Source: Polaromonas sp. (GTDB lineage Bacteria; Pseudomonadota; Gammaproteobacteria; Burkholderiales; Burkholderiaceae_C). Taken from it: 59,193 nt of DNA. The notes beneath the pieces were generated by a model that had not been told where the DNA came from, did no database searches, and saw only the letters and a program-made list of their open reading frames with translations. The translations under genes and the position numbers were made by a program. Shown in pieces: positions 28,323 through 36,909 of the stretch. The first letter of the stretch is position 1. Every line of letters starts with the position of its first letter. The stretch covers positions 1 through 59,193 of the forward strand of contig NZ_JAUXUP010000010.1 in NCBI RefSeq assembly GCF_030680935.1, in the 5' to 3' direction.

Positions 28323-29630
28323 TCAGGCCCGGACGGCTGCCGGTCGGCCCGGCGAGACCAGCTTGCGTGAATGCCCCAGGCCGGTGAAGGCAAAGTCCAC
28401 CTCCGGGACCCGCCCGCTGACGATGTCCGCAATTGCTGCACCGGAGCCACAAGCATGCGTCCAGCCCAGCGTGCCGTGCCCCGTATTGAGAAACAGCTTG
28501 CGGGTTTTCGAGGTGCCGATATAGGGCACATTGGACGGCGTGGCGGGCCGCAGCCCGGTCCAGTACTGCGCATTTTTTCCGTCCGTCATCTCAGGGAACA
28601 GCTGTCGCACGCGCCTCACTATCGCTTCGCAGCGCACCAGATTCAAATCGGTGTTGTAGCCGCCCAACTCGGCCGTGCCAGCAATCCGCAGCCGATTGCC
28701 CAAGCGCGAAAACACCAGTTTGAATTCGTCGTCAGTCAACGACACATGGAAGGACGCCGCCTCGTTGATCACCGGCAAAGTGACCGAATAACCCTTGGCC
28801 GGGTAAATCCGCAGGCTCTGGCCCAGCAGCGCGGCCCACTGCGCGCTGTAGCTGCCCAGACACATCACATAGGCGTCGGACTGGACCTCACTGACGATGC
28901 CGTCGGCATTGGCGATCTGCACACCTTCCAGGGCGTCGCCTTCCTTGCGCGCGCCGACGATGCGGGTGTTGTACAAAAACTCCACGCCGGCCGATGCACA
29001 CAGGGCCGCCAGTTTGGCGGTGAACTGGTGGGCGTCGCCCGACTCGTCGCTGGGCGTCATGCTGCCACCCACCAGCTGGCTGCGGCTGGCGGCAAGCGCG
29101 GGTTCAATCGCCACACATTCATCGGGCGTCTTCATGTCGAGCTCGCAGCCGTATTCACGCATCAGCGCAGCGGGCGCCTGCGCATCGGCGAATTCCTTTT
29201 CACTGGTGTAGAAATGCAAAATACCTTCGGTTTTTTGCTGGTAGTCGATGCCGGTGGTGGCGCGCAGTTGCTGCAGCGTGGCGCGGCTGTAAAGGCCCAG
29301 GCTCACCATCTGTTGGATGTTGTGGCGCGTGCGGCCCGGCGTGCACTGGCGCAAAAAGTCCAGGCCCCAGAGCCACTGGTTCAGGTCAGGGCGCAGGCGA
29401 AACAGCAGCGGCGCGTCTTCGCGCAGCAGCCACTTCAATACCTTCAGCGGTGCGCCCGGGTTGGCCCACGGTTCGGCGTGGCTGACAGAGACCTGGCCGC
29501 CGTTGGCAAAGCTGGTTTCCAGGCCCGCGCCGGGCTGACGATCGACCACAGTGACTTCGTGGCCGGCCTGGCGCAAAAACCAGGCCGTGGTGATACCGGT
29601 AACGCCGGCACCCAAAACAGTGACTTTCAT
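28323..29630 (-). CDS. dadA: D-amino-acid dehydrogenase (FAD-dependent, DadA-type)
   Basis: A 435-residue flavoprotein that oxidises D-amino acids to 2-oxo acids and ammonia and passes electrons to the respiratory chain. The N-terminal dinucleotide-binding motif is VLGAGVTGITTAWFLRQAGH. GLRPATPSNVPYIG and NTGHGTLGWTHACGSG are typical of DadA. The ATG at 29630 follows GGAG; the longer frame starts inside the Shine-Dalgarno. A tandem glycine riboswitch lies upstream, pointing to glycine or a related amine as the relevant substrate. Confidence 0.93.
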   Translation of the reverse strand: MKVTVLGAGVTGITTAWFLRQAGHEVTVVDRQPGAGLETSFANGGQVSVSHAEPWANPGAPLKVLKWLLREDAPLLFRLRPDLNQWLWGLDFLRQCTPGRTRHNIQQMVSLGLYSRATLQQLRATTGIDYQQKTEGILHFYTSEKEFADAQAPAALMREYGCELDMKTPDECVAIEPALAASRSQLVGGSMTPSDESGDAHQFTAKLAALCASAGVEFLYNTRIVGARKEGDALEGVQIANADGIVSEVQSDAYVMCLGSYSAQWAALLGQSLRIYPAKGYSVTLPVINEAASFHVSLTDDEFKLVFSRLGNRLRIAGTAELGGYNTDLNLVRCEAIVRRVRQLFPEMTDGKNAQYWTGLRPATPSNVPYIGTSKTRKLFLNTGHGTLGWTHACGSGAAIADIVSGRVPEVDFAFTGLGHSRKLVSPGRPAAVRA

Positions 29631-29644
29631 GAAAAACTCCAAGG

Positions 29645-29669
29645 AAAAAAGGCCGCAATCCCTTGCCGG
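29645..29669 (-). terminator. Possible intrinsic terminator in the dadA leader
   Basis: On the minus strand a small hairpin (CCGGCAA...TTGCGG with a bulge) is followed by CC and six U residues, directly before the dadA Shine-Dalgarno. It could be the off-state of the upstream riboswitch. The stem is short. Confidence 0.4.
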
Positions 29670-29672
29670 GCG

Positions 29673-29700
29673 TGCGTGAGCAGCTATGAAATTTGTAGCA
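29673..29700. repeat. Short palindromic repeat, copy H
   Basis: GCGTGAGCA flank plus GCTAT-N7-GTAGC, lying between the riboswitch aptamers and the dadA start. Confidence 0.65.
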
Positions 29701-29741
29701 TTTCAAGGCGGCAGCGTACACCCGTCGGGGTGCCGCTCCCA

Positions 29742-29936
29742 CTGTCCTTGGTACCTGAGAGATTCAACCTGCAGCGCCTGCGGCGCGTCGGGTTTTGCTC
29801 CTTCGGTGGTGGCCGCAGGGCGCGGCCACTCTCTCCAGATTCGGCGTGTTTCATTCAATACGGGGGCCTGAGCGATCATGGGAGATTGCGCCTTCGGCGG
29901 TTTGCGCCGGGGCGCAAACACTCTCTTGAATGAGCC
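29742..29936 (-). promoter_or_regulatory. Tandem glycine riboswitch
   Basis: On the minus strand two glycine-aptamer units follow each other. The first has AAGAGAGTG, a GCGCC-rich stem, CGCCGAAGG and CGCTCAGGC. The second has GGAGAGAGTGGCC, CACCGAAGGAGCAA and AATCTCTCAGGTACCAAGGACAG. The GAGAG / CCGAAGG / CTCAGG(T/C)A / GGACAG order is the class signature, and the tandem layout gives cooperative glycine binding. It controls dadA 112 nt downstream. Confidence 0.92.
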
Positions 29937-29979
29937 TTGATTGTGGCATGCCTGCGCGGCAGCCATTTGCCGCCAATAG

Positions 29980-30012
29980 AAAAGCCCCGGCAGCCGTGCT
30001 GCCGGGGCTTTT
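29980..30012. terminator. Bidirectional intrinsic terminator after psiF
   Basis: A 15-bp stem AAAAGCCCCGGCAGC with a 3-nt loop and perfect complement, bordered by U/A runs on both strands. It ends psiF transcription 18 bp past the stop and insulates the riboswitch-dadA unit. Confidence 0.9.
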
Positions 30013-30029
30013 AATGAACCGGGGCGTGC

Positions 30030-30338
30030 TTACTTGCTCAGGCACGCTTTCATGAAGGCCTTGCGCTCATCGCCTTTTTTGTCTTTGGCTTCCACATTGC
30101 AGGTTTTCATCCTGGTTTGTTGCGCAGGGGCTTCGGCTTTGGCGCTCAGGCACTGCTTCATGAAAGCCTTGCGCTCGTCGCCCTTTTTACCCTCGGCCTC
30201 TTTGTTGCAGGTGCCCATTTTGCTTTGCTGCGCGGTTTTGGCCGGTGCGGCAGCGGGCGTGGCGGCGGGTTGGGCCAGTGCGGACAGGCCGGTCGACAGA
30301 ACAACAGCGGCAGCAATCAGGGAAAACAGTTTTTTCAT
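30030..30338 (-). CDS. PsiF-repeat periplasmic protein
   Basis: A 102-residue protein with a signal peptide (MKKLFSLIAAAVVLSTGLSA) and two PsiF repeats, each with the pattern M-x-TCN-x-EA-x-x-KKGDERKAFMK-x-CLS. Each repeat has two Cys. psiF in E. coli is phosphate-starvation inducible; the function is unknown. GGAG lies 6 nt before the ATG at 30338. It is divergent from argS, with its own terminator. Confidence 0.92.
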   Translation of the reverse strand: MKKLFSLIAAAVVLSTGLSALAQPAATPAAAPAKTAQQSKMGTCNKEAEGKKGDERKAFMKQCLSAKAEAPAQQTRMKTCNVEAKDKKGDERKAFMKACLSK

Positions 30339-30460
30339 GGTGGCTCCAGTGGATTGGGGGCAAACAAATAGGGGCAGTGAGTTCCGTGTGGAATTCCCCT
30401 CCATAACGCCCGGCAGCGCTGGCCGGATGACCGCCTGCAGGCAAACCGTAAAATCAGCAC

Positions 30461-32137
30461 ATGCTCTCGATTAAAAAAGAACTGCTCGCAGCCCTGGCTG
30501 GCGCGCTGGAACAACTGTCCCCGGGCGCCGGGGACAAGGCCGCGTTTGAGTCACCCAAGGTGGCGGCCCATGGCGATTTCGCCTGCACAGCGGCGATGCA
30601 GCTGGCCAAACCGCTCAAGCTCAACCCGCGCCAACTTGCAGAACAGTTGCGTGGTTTGCTGCTGCAGACGCCCGCTTTTGAGCGCTGGGTCGATGCCATC
30701 GAGATCGCCGGACCGGGTTTTCTCAACCTCCGCCTGAAGCCCGCCGCCAAGCAGGAGACCGTACGTGAAGTGCTGCACGCCGGTGCGCAGTACGGCATGG
30801 CGCCCCTGGACCCCGCGCACAAAATGATTGTCGAATTTGTCTCGGCCAACCCGACCGGGCCGCTGCATGTGGGCCATGGCCGTCAGGCCGCGCTGGGTGA
30901 CGCGATCTGCAAGCTGTTTGCCACCCAGGGCTGGGACGTCTACCGCGAGTTCTATTACAACGACGCAGGGGTGCAGATCCACACACTGGCGACCAGCACG
31001 CAGGCACGCGCCAAAGGCATCAAACCCGGCGATGTCGCCTGGCCCGAGCCCGCCTACAACGGCGACTACATCGACGACATCGCGCGTGACTTCAAGGCCC
31101 AAAAAACCGTCACCTCCGACGACCGCGCATTCACCGCCAGCGGTGACATCGAAGACCTCGATGCCATCCGGCAGTTTGCCGTGGCCTACCTGCGCCACGA
31201 GCAGGACCTGGACCTGAAGGCCTTTTCGGTCCACTTCAACAATTACTACCTGGAATCCAGCCTGTACAGCTCGGGCCGGGTGGAAGCCACCGTGGCCATG
31301 CTCAAGAACGCCGGCAAAACCTATGAGCAGGACGGCGCCTTGTGGCTCAAGTCCACCGACTACGGCGACGACAAAGACCGCGTCATGAAAAAAGGCGACG
31401 GCAGCTACACCTACTTTGTGCCCGACGTGGCCTACCACCTGGCCAAGTGGGAGCGCGGGTTTGCCAAGGCCATCAACATCCAGGGCATGGACCACCACGG
31501 CACGATTGCCCGGGTACGCGCCGGCCTGCAGGCAGCCAACCAGGGGGTGCCCGCGGGTTACCCCGACTATGTGTTGCACACCATGGTGCGGGTGGTGCGC
31601 AACGGTGAAGAGGTGAAGATTTCCAAACGTGCGGGCAGCTACGTCACGCTGCGCGACCTGATCGAGTGGACCAGCGCCGACGCAGTGCGCTTTTTCCTCC
31701 TCAGCCGCAAGCCCGATACCGAATACATCTTTGACATTGACCTGGCTCTGGCCAAAAACAATGAAAACCCGGTGTATTACGTGCAGTACGCGCATGCGCG
31801 CATCTGTTCGGTGCTGACGGCATGGGGCGGTGATGAGGCCACACTCAAGGACGTTGACCTGTCGCCGCTGGACAGCGCACAGGCCCAGGCCCTGATGCTG
31901 CTGCTGGCCAAATACCCCGACATGCTGGCCAACGCGGCCAGCGGTTTTGCGCCGCACGACGTGGCGTTTTACCTGCGTGAATTGGCGGCCAGTTACCACA
32001 GCTATTACGACGCCGAACGTATTCTGGTGGATGACGAAGCGGTCAAACACGCACGCCTGGCGCTGGTCGCGGCCACCGCGCAGGTGTTGCACAATGGCCT
32101 GGCGGTGCTCGGTGTCAGCGCGCCGCGCAAGATGTAA
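30461..32137 (+). CDS. argS: Arginyl-tRNA synthetase
   Basis: Class I aminoacyl-tRNA synthetase of 558 residues. It has the N-terminal Add-1 tRNA-binding domain, the HIGH motif variant HVGHG within [33 protein letters not shown] in the KMSKS region, and the C-terminal DALR anticodon-binding domain ending [14 protein letters not shown]. Transcribed with the SPOR and dsbA genes downstream, but a MITE-like element now lies between argS and the SPOR gene. Confidence 0.97.
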   Translation: MLSIKKELLAALAGALEQLSPGAGDKAAFESPKVAAHGDFACTAAMQLAKPLKLNPRQLAEQLRGLLLQTPAFERWVDAIEIAGPGFLNLRLKPAAKQETVREVLHAGAQYGMAPLDPAHKMIVEFVSANPTGPLHVGHGRQAALGDAICKLFATQGWDVYREFYYNDAGVQIHTLATSTQARAKGIKPGDVAWPEPAYNGDYIDDIARDFKAQKTVTSDDRAFTASGDIEDLDAIRQFAVAYLRHEQDLDLKAFSVHFNNYYLESSLYSSGRVEATVAMLKNAGKTYEQDGALWLKSTDYGDDKDRVMKKGDGSYTYFVPDVAYHLAKWERGFAKAINIQGMDHHGTIARVRAGLQAANQGVPAGYPDYVLHTMVRVVRNGEEVKISKRAGSYVTLRDLIEWTSADAVRFFLLSRKPDTEYIFDIDLALAKNNENPVYYVQYAHARICSVLTAWGGDEATLKDVDLSPLDSAQAQALMLLLAKYPDMLANAASGFAPHDVAFYLRELAASYHSYYDAERILVDDEAVKHARLALVAATAQVLHNGLAVLGVSAPRKM

Positions 32138-32177
32138 CACCATGAATCCATCCACATCGGCCAAGGAGGCCGGGCTA

Positions 32178-32338
32178 GTGTCCTGTCCCACAAATAAGGT
32201 GATGCAATGAAATTGTCCAGTCAGCTGTCAGGCAAGGCGCGAGGAGGCGACATAGCCATAGCCATGGCAACGACGAGTAACGCCGTATGGCGGCTGAATG
32301 GGCGATTTCATATCGCCTTTATTTGTGGGACAGGACAC
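32178..32338. mobile_element. MITE-like element, 161 bp
   Basis: Near-perfect terminal inverted repeats of 26-27 bp start GTGTCCTGTCCCACAAATAA at each end and enclose about 108 bp of sequence without a gene. The right end stops 5 bp before the SPOR start codon. No convincing target duplication is visible. The TIR architecture suggests a non-autonomous transposon mobilised by a full-length element elsewhere in the genome; no transposase with these ends is in the window. Confidence 0.8.
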
Positions 32339-32343
32339 CAGGT

Positions 32344-32970
32344 ATGAACACACAAAAAGGCGGAACCCTGCTGGGTCTCATCATTGGCGCGCTGGTGGGG
32401 CTGGGTGCCGCGCTGGCGGTGGCGGTGTATATCACCAAGGTACCTATCCCCTTCACAAGCAAGGGTCAGTCGCGCAGCCCCGATCATGACGCGGCCGAGG
32501 CCAAGAAGAACCGTGACTGGAACCCGAACGGCCCCATGTACGGCAAAAACCCGGCCAAACCCTCAGCGGCTGCAAGCGGGACGGTGCAGGATGCCACGCC
32601 ACCCACCGCAGCCGCGTCCGGCCCGGCGCCGGCTGCACCCAGCGCCAAGGCCGGGCCCGCAGCGGCAGATCCGATAGGCGACCTGGCCAAAGCCAGGCTG
32701 GCCACCCCGCCAGCGGCCACGGGTGGCGCCGACCCCTTCAACTATTTTGTGCAGGTGGGGGCTTTTCGCACCCCGGAAGATGCCGAGCAGCAACGTGCCA
32801 AGATTTCACTGATGGGCCTGGAAGCCAAGGTCACCGAGCGTGAGCAGTCTGGCCGCACGGTGTTTCGTGTCCGCCTGGGGCCATTTGACAAAAAGGACGA
32901 CGCCGAAAAGGCCAAAGAGCGTCTGGACGCCAGCGGCGTGGAAACCGCCCTGGTCCGGGTGCAGCGCTGA
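32344..32970 (+). CDS. SPOR-domain membrane protein (cell-division associated)
   Basis: A 208-residue protein with a short cytoplasmic N-terminus, one membrane segment (about 8-30), a Pro/Ala-rich periplasmic linker and a C-terminal SPOR domain (YFVQVGAFRTPEDAEQQRAKISLMG... FRVRLGPFDKKDDAEKAKERL) that binds denuded septal peptidoglycan. The ATG at 32344 depends on an AGGA (32332-32335) that lies within the terminal repeat of the MITE-like element. An in-frame ATG inside that element (32287) would add 19 residues. Confidence 0.9.
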   Translation: MNTQKGGTLLGLIIGALVGLGAALAVAVYITKVPIPFTSKGQSRSPDHDAAEAKKNRDWNPNGPMYGKNPAKPSAAASGTVQDATPPTAAASGPAPAAPSAKAGPAAADPIGDLAKARLATPPAATGGADPFNYFVQVGAFRTPEDAEQQRAKISLMGLEAKVTEREQSGRTVFRVRLGPFDKKDDAEKAKERLDASGVETALVRVQR

Positions 32971-33033
32971 ACTTTTTGCCACCCGGTTAACCCAACGTGG
33001 CGTAGTAACAGAGAAATATCGGAGAAATAATTG

Positions 33034-33681
33034 ATGCAACGACGTGAATTTTCGGTTTCTGCGGCTGCACTGGCTGCCGCTTCTGCTGGCGCCTGGACCC
33101 TGCCCGCGCAGGCCCAGGGCGCCCCGCGTGCCGGCACCGACTACCTGGTGCTGGACAAGCGTGCGGCCGTAGAGGCGCCCGACGGCAAGATCGAGGTGGT
33201 GGAGTTCTTCTGGTACAGCTGCGTACATTGCAACCGCTTCGAGCCCGCACTGGAAGAGTGGATCAAAAAGGCGCCAAAAGATGTGGTGGTGCGCCGCGTA
33301 CCGATTGCTTTCCGGCCTGACTTCGAACCCCAGCAGCGCCTTTACTATGTGCTCGAGACCATGAACAAGGTCGAGGAGCTGCAAAAAAAGGTTTTTCACG
33401 CGATTCATGTTGAAAAGCAGATACTGAACACACCCGAGTTGATTGCCGCGTGGGTGGAAAAACAGGGCATCGACAAGGCCAAATTTACCGAGCTTTACAA
33501 CTCGTTTTCCGTGGCGACCAAAGCGCGCAAGGCAACCCAGCTGCAGGATGCCTACAAGGTGGACGGGGTGCCCGCACTTGGCATAGCCGGGCGGTTTTAC
33601 ACCTCGGGCTCGCTGGCGCAGACCATGGAGCGCGCCCTGCAGGTCACCGACTACCTCGTAGGCCAGGTGCGCAAAGGCTGA
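33034..33681 (+). CDS. dsbA: Thiol:disulfide interchange protein DsbA
   Basis: Periplasmic oxidase that introduces disulfides. The 215-residue protein has an N-terminal signal peptide (Arg-rich start, then Ala-rich core ending near AQA), a thioredoxin-fold active site CVHC within EFFWYSCVHCNRFEP, and the cis-Pro loop GVPAL. The ATG at 33034 follows GGAGA about 9 nt upstream. Part of the argS-SPOR-dsbA run; a strong terminator follows. Confidence 0.95.
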   Translation: MQRREFSVSAAALAAASAGAWTLPAQAQGAPRAGTDYLVLDKRAAVEAPDGKIEVVEFFWYSCVHCNRFEPALEEWIKKAPKDVVVRRVPIAFRPDFEPQQRLYYVLETMNKVEELQKKVFHAIHVEKQILNTPELIAAWVEKQGIDKAKFTELYNSFSVATKARKATQLQDAYKVDGVPALGIAGRFYTSGSLAQTMERALQVTDYLVGQVRKG

Positions 33682-33725
33682 GCGGCGGCGACTCTTCCTG
33701 CCGCGCGGCGACCGGCTGGCCGACC

Positions 33726-33751
33726 ACCCGCCCCGAATGGGCGGGTTTTTT
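33726..33751 (+). terminator. Rho-independent terminator after dsbA
   Basis: An 8-bp stem ACCCGCCC/GGGCGGGT with a 5-nt loop, followed by six U residues, 45 bp past the dsbA stop. It separates dsbA from lptA. Confidence 0.9.
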
Positions 33752-33827
33752 ACGTGCGCTACATATTCCCGCGGGATGCGTCGCTACAATGAGCCCATAC
33801 CACTCAAGCAGCAAGATTCGTGCCTTT

Positions 33828-34451
33828 ATGAAAACCACCGCCTGTCTCCTGACGCTGGCCCTTGCCCTGACGGTCTTGCCGGCAAGTGCCGAAAAGACCG
33901 ATCGCGACATGCCGATGAATGCCGAGTCCGACGCGCTGCGTTACGACGACCTGAATCAGACCAGCGTGTTCACCGGCAACGTGGTGATCACCAAGGGCAC
34001 CATCATCATCCGCGGTGCGCGGGTCGATGTGCGGCAGGACCCCGAGGGCTACCAGTTTGCGATCGTCACGGCCGCGCCGGACAAACTGGCTTTTTACCGG
34101 AAAAAGCGCGACGGCGTGGACGAATTCATTGAAGGCGAAGGCGAACGTATTGAATACGACAGCCGCGCCGATACCGTCAAATTCATCAAGCGCGCCATCC
34201 TGCGCCGCTACCAGGGCGCCACCCTGGCGGACGAGACCACCGGTGACATCATTGTTTATGACAACCCGACCGATGTGTTCACCGTGGACAGCGGCTCCCT
34301 GAACCGCAGCGTCACCAATCCGAACGGCCGTGTCCGCGCCCTGCTGGCGCCACGCAACCGGGCCACCGTGCCGGCTCCTCCGCCGGCGGCACCTGCCGCC
34401 GGTGCCCCCGCCCTCAAGCCCAGCCGCGCGCTGGGTGACGAAAAAAAGTAA
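33828..34451 (+). CDS. lptA: LPS transport periplasmic protein LptA
   Basis: Bridge protein carrying lipopolysaccharide across the periplasm. The 207-residue protein has a signal peptide (MKTTACLLTLALALTVLPASA) and an OstA-type beta-jellyroll (NAESDALRYDDLNQTSVFTGNVVITKG, GARVDVRQDPEGYQ, ERIEYDSRADTVKFIKRA), then a Pro/Ala tail. The start at 33828 is fixed by the signal peptide; an ATG at 33789 gives an unlikely extension. lptC is not next to it; lptB follows after 10 bp. Confidence 0.93.
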   Translation: MKTTACLLTLALALTVLPASAEKTDRDMPMNAESDALRYDDLNQTSVFTGNVVITKGTIIIRGARVDVRQDPEGYQFAIVTAAPDKLAFYRKKRDGVDEFIEGEGERIEYDSRADTVKFIKRAILRRYQGATLADETTGDIIVYDNPTDVFTVDSGSLNRSVTNPNGRVRALLAPRNRATVPAPPPAAPAAGAPALKPSRALGDEKK

Positions 34452-34461
34452 TTGATTCCCC

Positions 34462-35229
34462 ATGGATGTGAGCCCGGACACCGCCCCCGTCAGTCGTTTG
34501 ATCGCCAGTGGCCTGAGAAAATCCTACGGAAGCCGCCAAGTCGTCAAGGACGTTTCGATCACGGTGCAAAAAGGCGAAGTGGTGGGCTTGCTGGGCCCCA
34601 ACGGCGCCGGTAAGACGACTTCGTTTTACATGATCGTCGGCCTGGTGCGTGCCGATGCCGGCGAGATCACCATCGACGGGCAGTCCATCGAGCACATGCC
34701 GATTCATAAACGCTCGCGCCTGGGGCTGAGCTACCTGCCGCAGGAAGCCTCGATCTTCCGCAAGCTCACCGTCGAGCAAAATGTGCGGGCCGTGCTGGAG
34801 CTGCAAACCGACCCGGCCGGCAAACCACTGGAGCTGGCGGTCATCAACAAACGCCTGGACGCCTTGCTGCAGGACCTGCGCGTCGATCACCTGCGCGATT
34901 CGCCGGCCCCCGCCCTGTCCGGCGGCGAGCGGCGCCGCGTCGAGATTGCGCGTGCACTGGCCACCCAGCCGCGTTTCATTCTGCTCGACGAACCCTTTGC
35001 CGGTATTGACCCGATTGCGGTGATCGAGATTCAGCGCATCATCGGTTTCCTCAAAGCGCGCGGCATTGGCGTGTTGATCACCGACCACAACGTGCGCGAG
35101 ACGCTGGGCATTTGCGACCACGCCTGCATCATCAGCGATGGCCATGTGCTGGCCACCGGTACCCCTTCTGAAATTGTGAACAACGCTGACGTGCGCCGGG
35201 TTTATCTCGGTGAACACTTCAAGATGTGA
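34462..35229 (+). CDS. lptB: LPS export ABC transporter ATP-binding protein LptB
   Basis: Cytoplasmic ATPase driving LPS extraction with LptF/G. The 255-residue protein has Walker [11 protein letters not shown]-loop [11 protein letters not shown], signature LSGGERRR, Walker [14 protein letters not shown] and H-loop [22 protein letters not shown] is characteristic of LptB rather than other ABC ATPases. It follows lptA by 10 bp, and rpoN lies downstream after a dispersed repeat. Confidence 0.96.
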   Translation: MDVSPDTAPVSRLIASGLRKSYGSRQVVKDVSITVQKGEVVGLLGPNGAGKTTSFYMIVGLVRADAGEITIDGQSIEHMPIHKRSRLGLSYLPQEASIFRKLTVEQNVRAVLELQTDPAGKPLELAVINKRLDALLQDLRVDHLRDSPAPALSGGERRRVEIARALATQPRFILLDEPFAGIDPIAVIEIQRIIGFLKARGIGVLITDHNVRETLGICDHACIISDGHVLATGTPSEIVNNADVRRVYLGEHFKM

Positions 35230-35230
35230 T

Positions 35231-35328
35231 GGCTCCCCCCCGTTGTCGCTCACTGCGTGTAGCTCCCTCCCCCCTGCAGGGGGCGGCGCCTGCGCCCCGG
35301 CAAAGCCGGTTGCGCGGCCCCTGCTTGC
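35231..35328. repeat. Dispersed intergenic repeat family R1, copy 1
   Basis: About 98 bp between lptB and rpoN, rich in C runs. It shares GTCGCTCACTGCGTGTAGCT, a CCCCCTGCAGGGGG-type hairpin and GCGGCCCCTGCTTG with the inverse copy at 45831-45926. It resembles REP-like elements. It separates two genes usually close together. Confidence 0.75.
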
Positions 35329-35370
35329 TTAAAACCGTTCAACCCGCTTCCGCGCGCGCCTAGGTTTGTC

Positions 35371-36909
35371 ATGAAGCAGGGCCTGTCCCTTCGCGTCTCG
35401 CAGCATCTGGCGCTGACGCCGCAGTTGCAGCAATCGATTCGCCTGCTGCAGCTTTCCACGCTGGAGCTGAGCCAGGAAGTTGAGCAGATGCTCGACGAAA
35501 ATCCGTTTCTGGAGGTGACTGAAGAAGCGGCGCCGCGTGAAGAGTTTGGGCTGGCGCAGACCGATGCCCCGGTCAGCCAGGAGACCCGCGAGTTTGAATC
35601 TGCTACTGAATCGATAGCTGGTAGCGCAGATGAAACGGGGGCTGCAGGCCAAAATGATGCCGAACCCAGCAGCGAATCCAAGCTGGAAGAGAGCTGGGAG
35701 GGCGACGGCAGCGTGGAGACCGCGCCCGATGACAACGAATGGGGTGGCGACGCCACGCCACGCAAGAACAACAACAACGACGACAGCGACGTCGATGCCA
35801 CCGAGCTGGCGCGCAGCCATGAGTCGCTGCAGGAGCATCTGCACCGGCAGGCGCTGTCGCTGCGCCTGTCGCCCGAAGGCAAGGCCGCGCTGCACTTCCT
35901 GATCGAATCGCTCAATGACGACGGTTACCTGGAAGACAGCCTGGCCTCGCTGGCCGCAGGCCTGGCCGGGGACGACATCGAGCAGCTGGAGGCGGTGGAG
36001 CATGAGTTTTCGGTGGCGCTCAAGCTGCTGCACCACATGGAGCCGGCCGGGGTCGGCGCGCGCAATCTGGCTGAGTGTTTGAGCCTGCAACTGCTCGACT
36101 GCAAGAACAACGACGAAACCCGCGCCGCCATCGCCATGTGCCAGCAACCGATGGAGCTGCTGGCCAAGCGCGACGTCAAGCGTCTGGTGCAGCTCTGCGG
36201 TTTTCCGGACGCGGTGATCAAGGGCGCGATCGCGCTGATTGGCCGGCTGGACCCCAAACCGGGCCGGCGTTTTGTCAATGTCGAGCGCAACCTGGTGGTG
36301 CCCGACGTGCTGGTGGTCAAGTCCGGCCGCGGCTTCAAGGTGTCGCTCAACAGCGATGTGATGCCGCGCCTGCGGGTGCACGACATCTACGCCAATGCGA
36401 TCAAGCAGAACAAGGGCCAGGGCGGCGCCGCGCTGCAGCAGCGGCTGCAGGAGGCGCGCTGGTTCATCAAGAACATCCAGCAGCGTTTTGACACCATCCT
36501 GCGCGTCAGCAGCGCGATCGTCGAGCGGCAGAAAAACTTCTTCACACATGGCGAGCTGGCGATGCGGCCGCTGGTGCTGCGCGAAATCGCCGACGAGTTG
36601 GGCCTGCATGAATCGACCATCTCGCGCGTGACCACCGCCAAATACATGAGCACACCCTTCGGCACCTTCGAGCTCAAGTATTTCTTCGGTTCGGCGCTGG
36701 GCACCGAGACCGGCGGCAACGCGTCGAGCACCGCAGTGCGCGCGCTGATCAAGCAGTTTGTGGCGTCCGAAAGCCTGAAAAAGCCGCTCAGCGACAACCA
36801 GATCTCCGAAATGCTCAAGGAGCAAGGCATCGAATGCGCGCGCCGTACCGTCGCCAAATACCGCGAAGCGCTGCGTATTGCGCCAGCCAATCTCAGAAAA
36901 TCTTTATGA
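35371..36909 (+). CDS. rpoN: RNA polymerase sigma-54 factor
   Basis: A 512-residue sigma-54. Region I is Gln/Leu-rich (LRVSQHLALTPQLQQSIRLLQLSTLEL). An acidic variable region II spans about 55-150. The core-binding domain, helix-turn-helix (LGLHESTISRVTTAKYM) and C-terminal RpoN box ARRTVAKYREALRI follow. Region II contains a copy of the dispersed palindrome (SATESIAGSADE). The gene ends in an ATGA overlap with the methyltransferase gene. Confidence 0.97.
   Translation: MKQGLSLRVSQHLALTPQLQQSIRLLQLSTLELSQEVEQMLDENPFLEVTEEAAPREEFGLAQTDAPVSQETREFESATESIAGSADETGAAGQNDAEPSSESKLEESWEGDGSVETAPDDNEWGGDATPRKNNNNDDSDVDATELARSHESLQEHLHRQALSLRLSPEGKAALHFLIESLNDDGYLEDSLASLAAGLAGDDIEQLEAVEHEFSVALKLLHHMEPAGVGARNLAECLSLQLLDCKNNDETRAAIAMCQQPMELLAKRDVKRLVQLCGFPDAVIKGAIALIGRLDPKPGRRFVNVERNLVVPDVLVVKSGRGFKVSLNSDVMPRLRVHDIYANAIKQNKGQGGAALQQRLQEARWFIKNIQQRFDTILRVSSAIVERQKNFFTHGELAMRPLVLREIADELGLHESTISRVTTAKYMSTPFGTFELKYFFGSALGTETGGNASSTAVRALIKQFVASESLKKPLSDNQISEMLKEQGIECARRTVAKYREALRIAPANLRKSL
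35601..35628. repeat. Short palindromic repeat, copy E (inside rpoN)
   Basis: TGCTA-N9-TAGC followed by TGGTAGCGCAG, in frame within the acidic linker of sigma-54. Confidence 0.65.
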
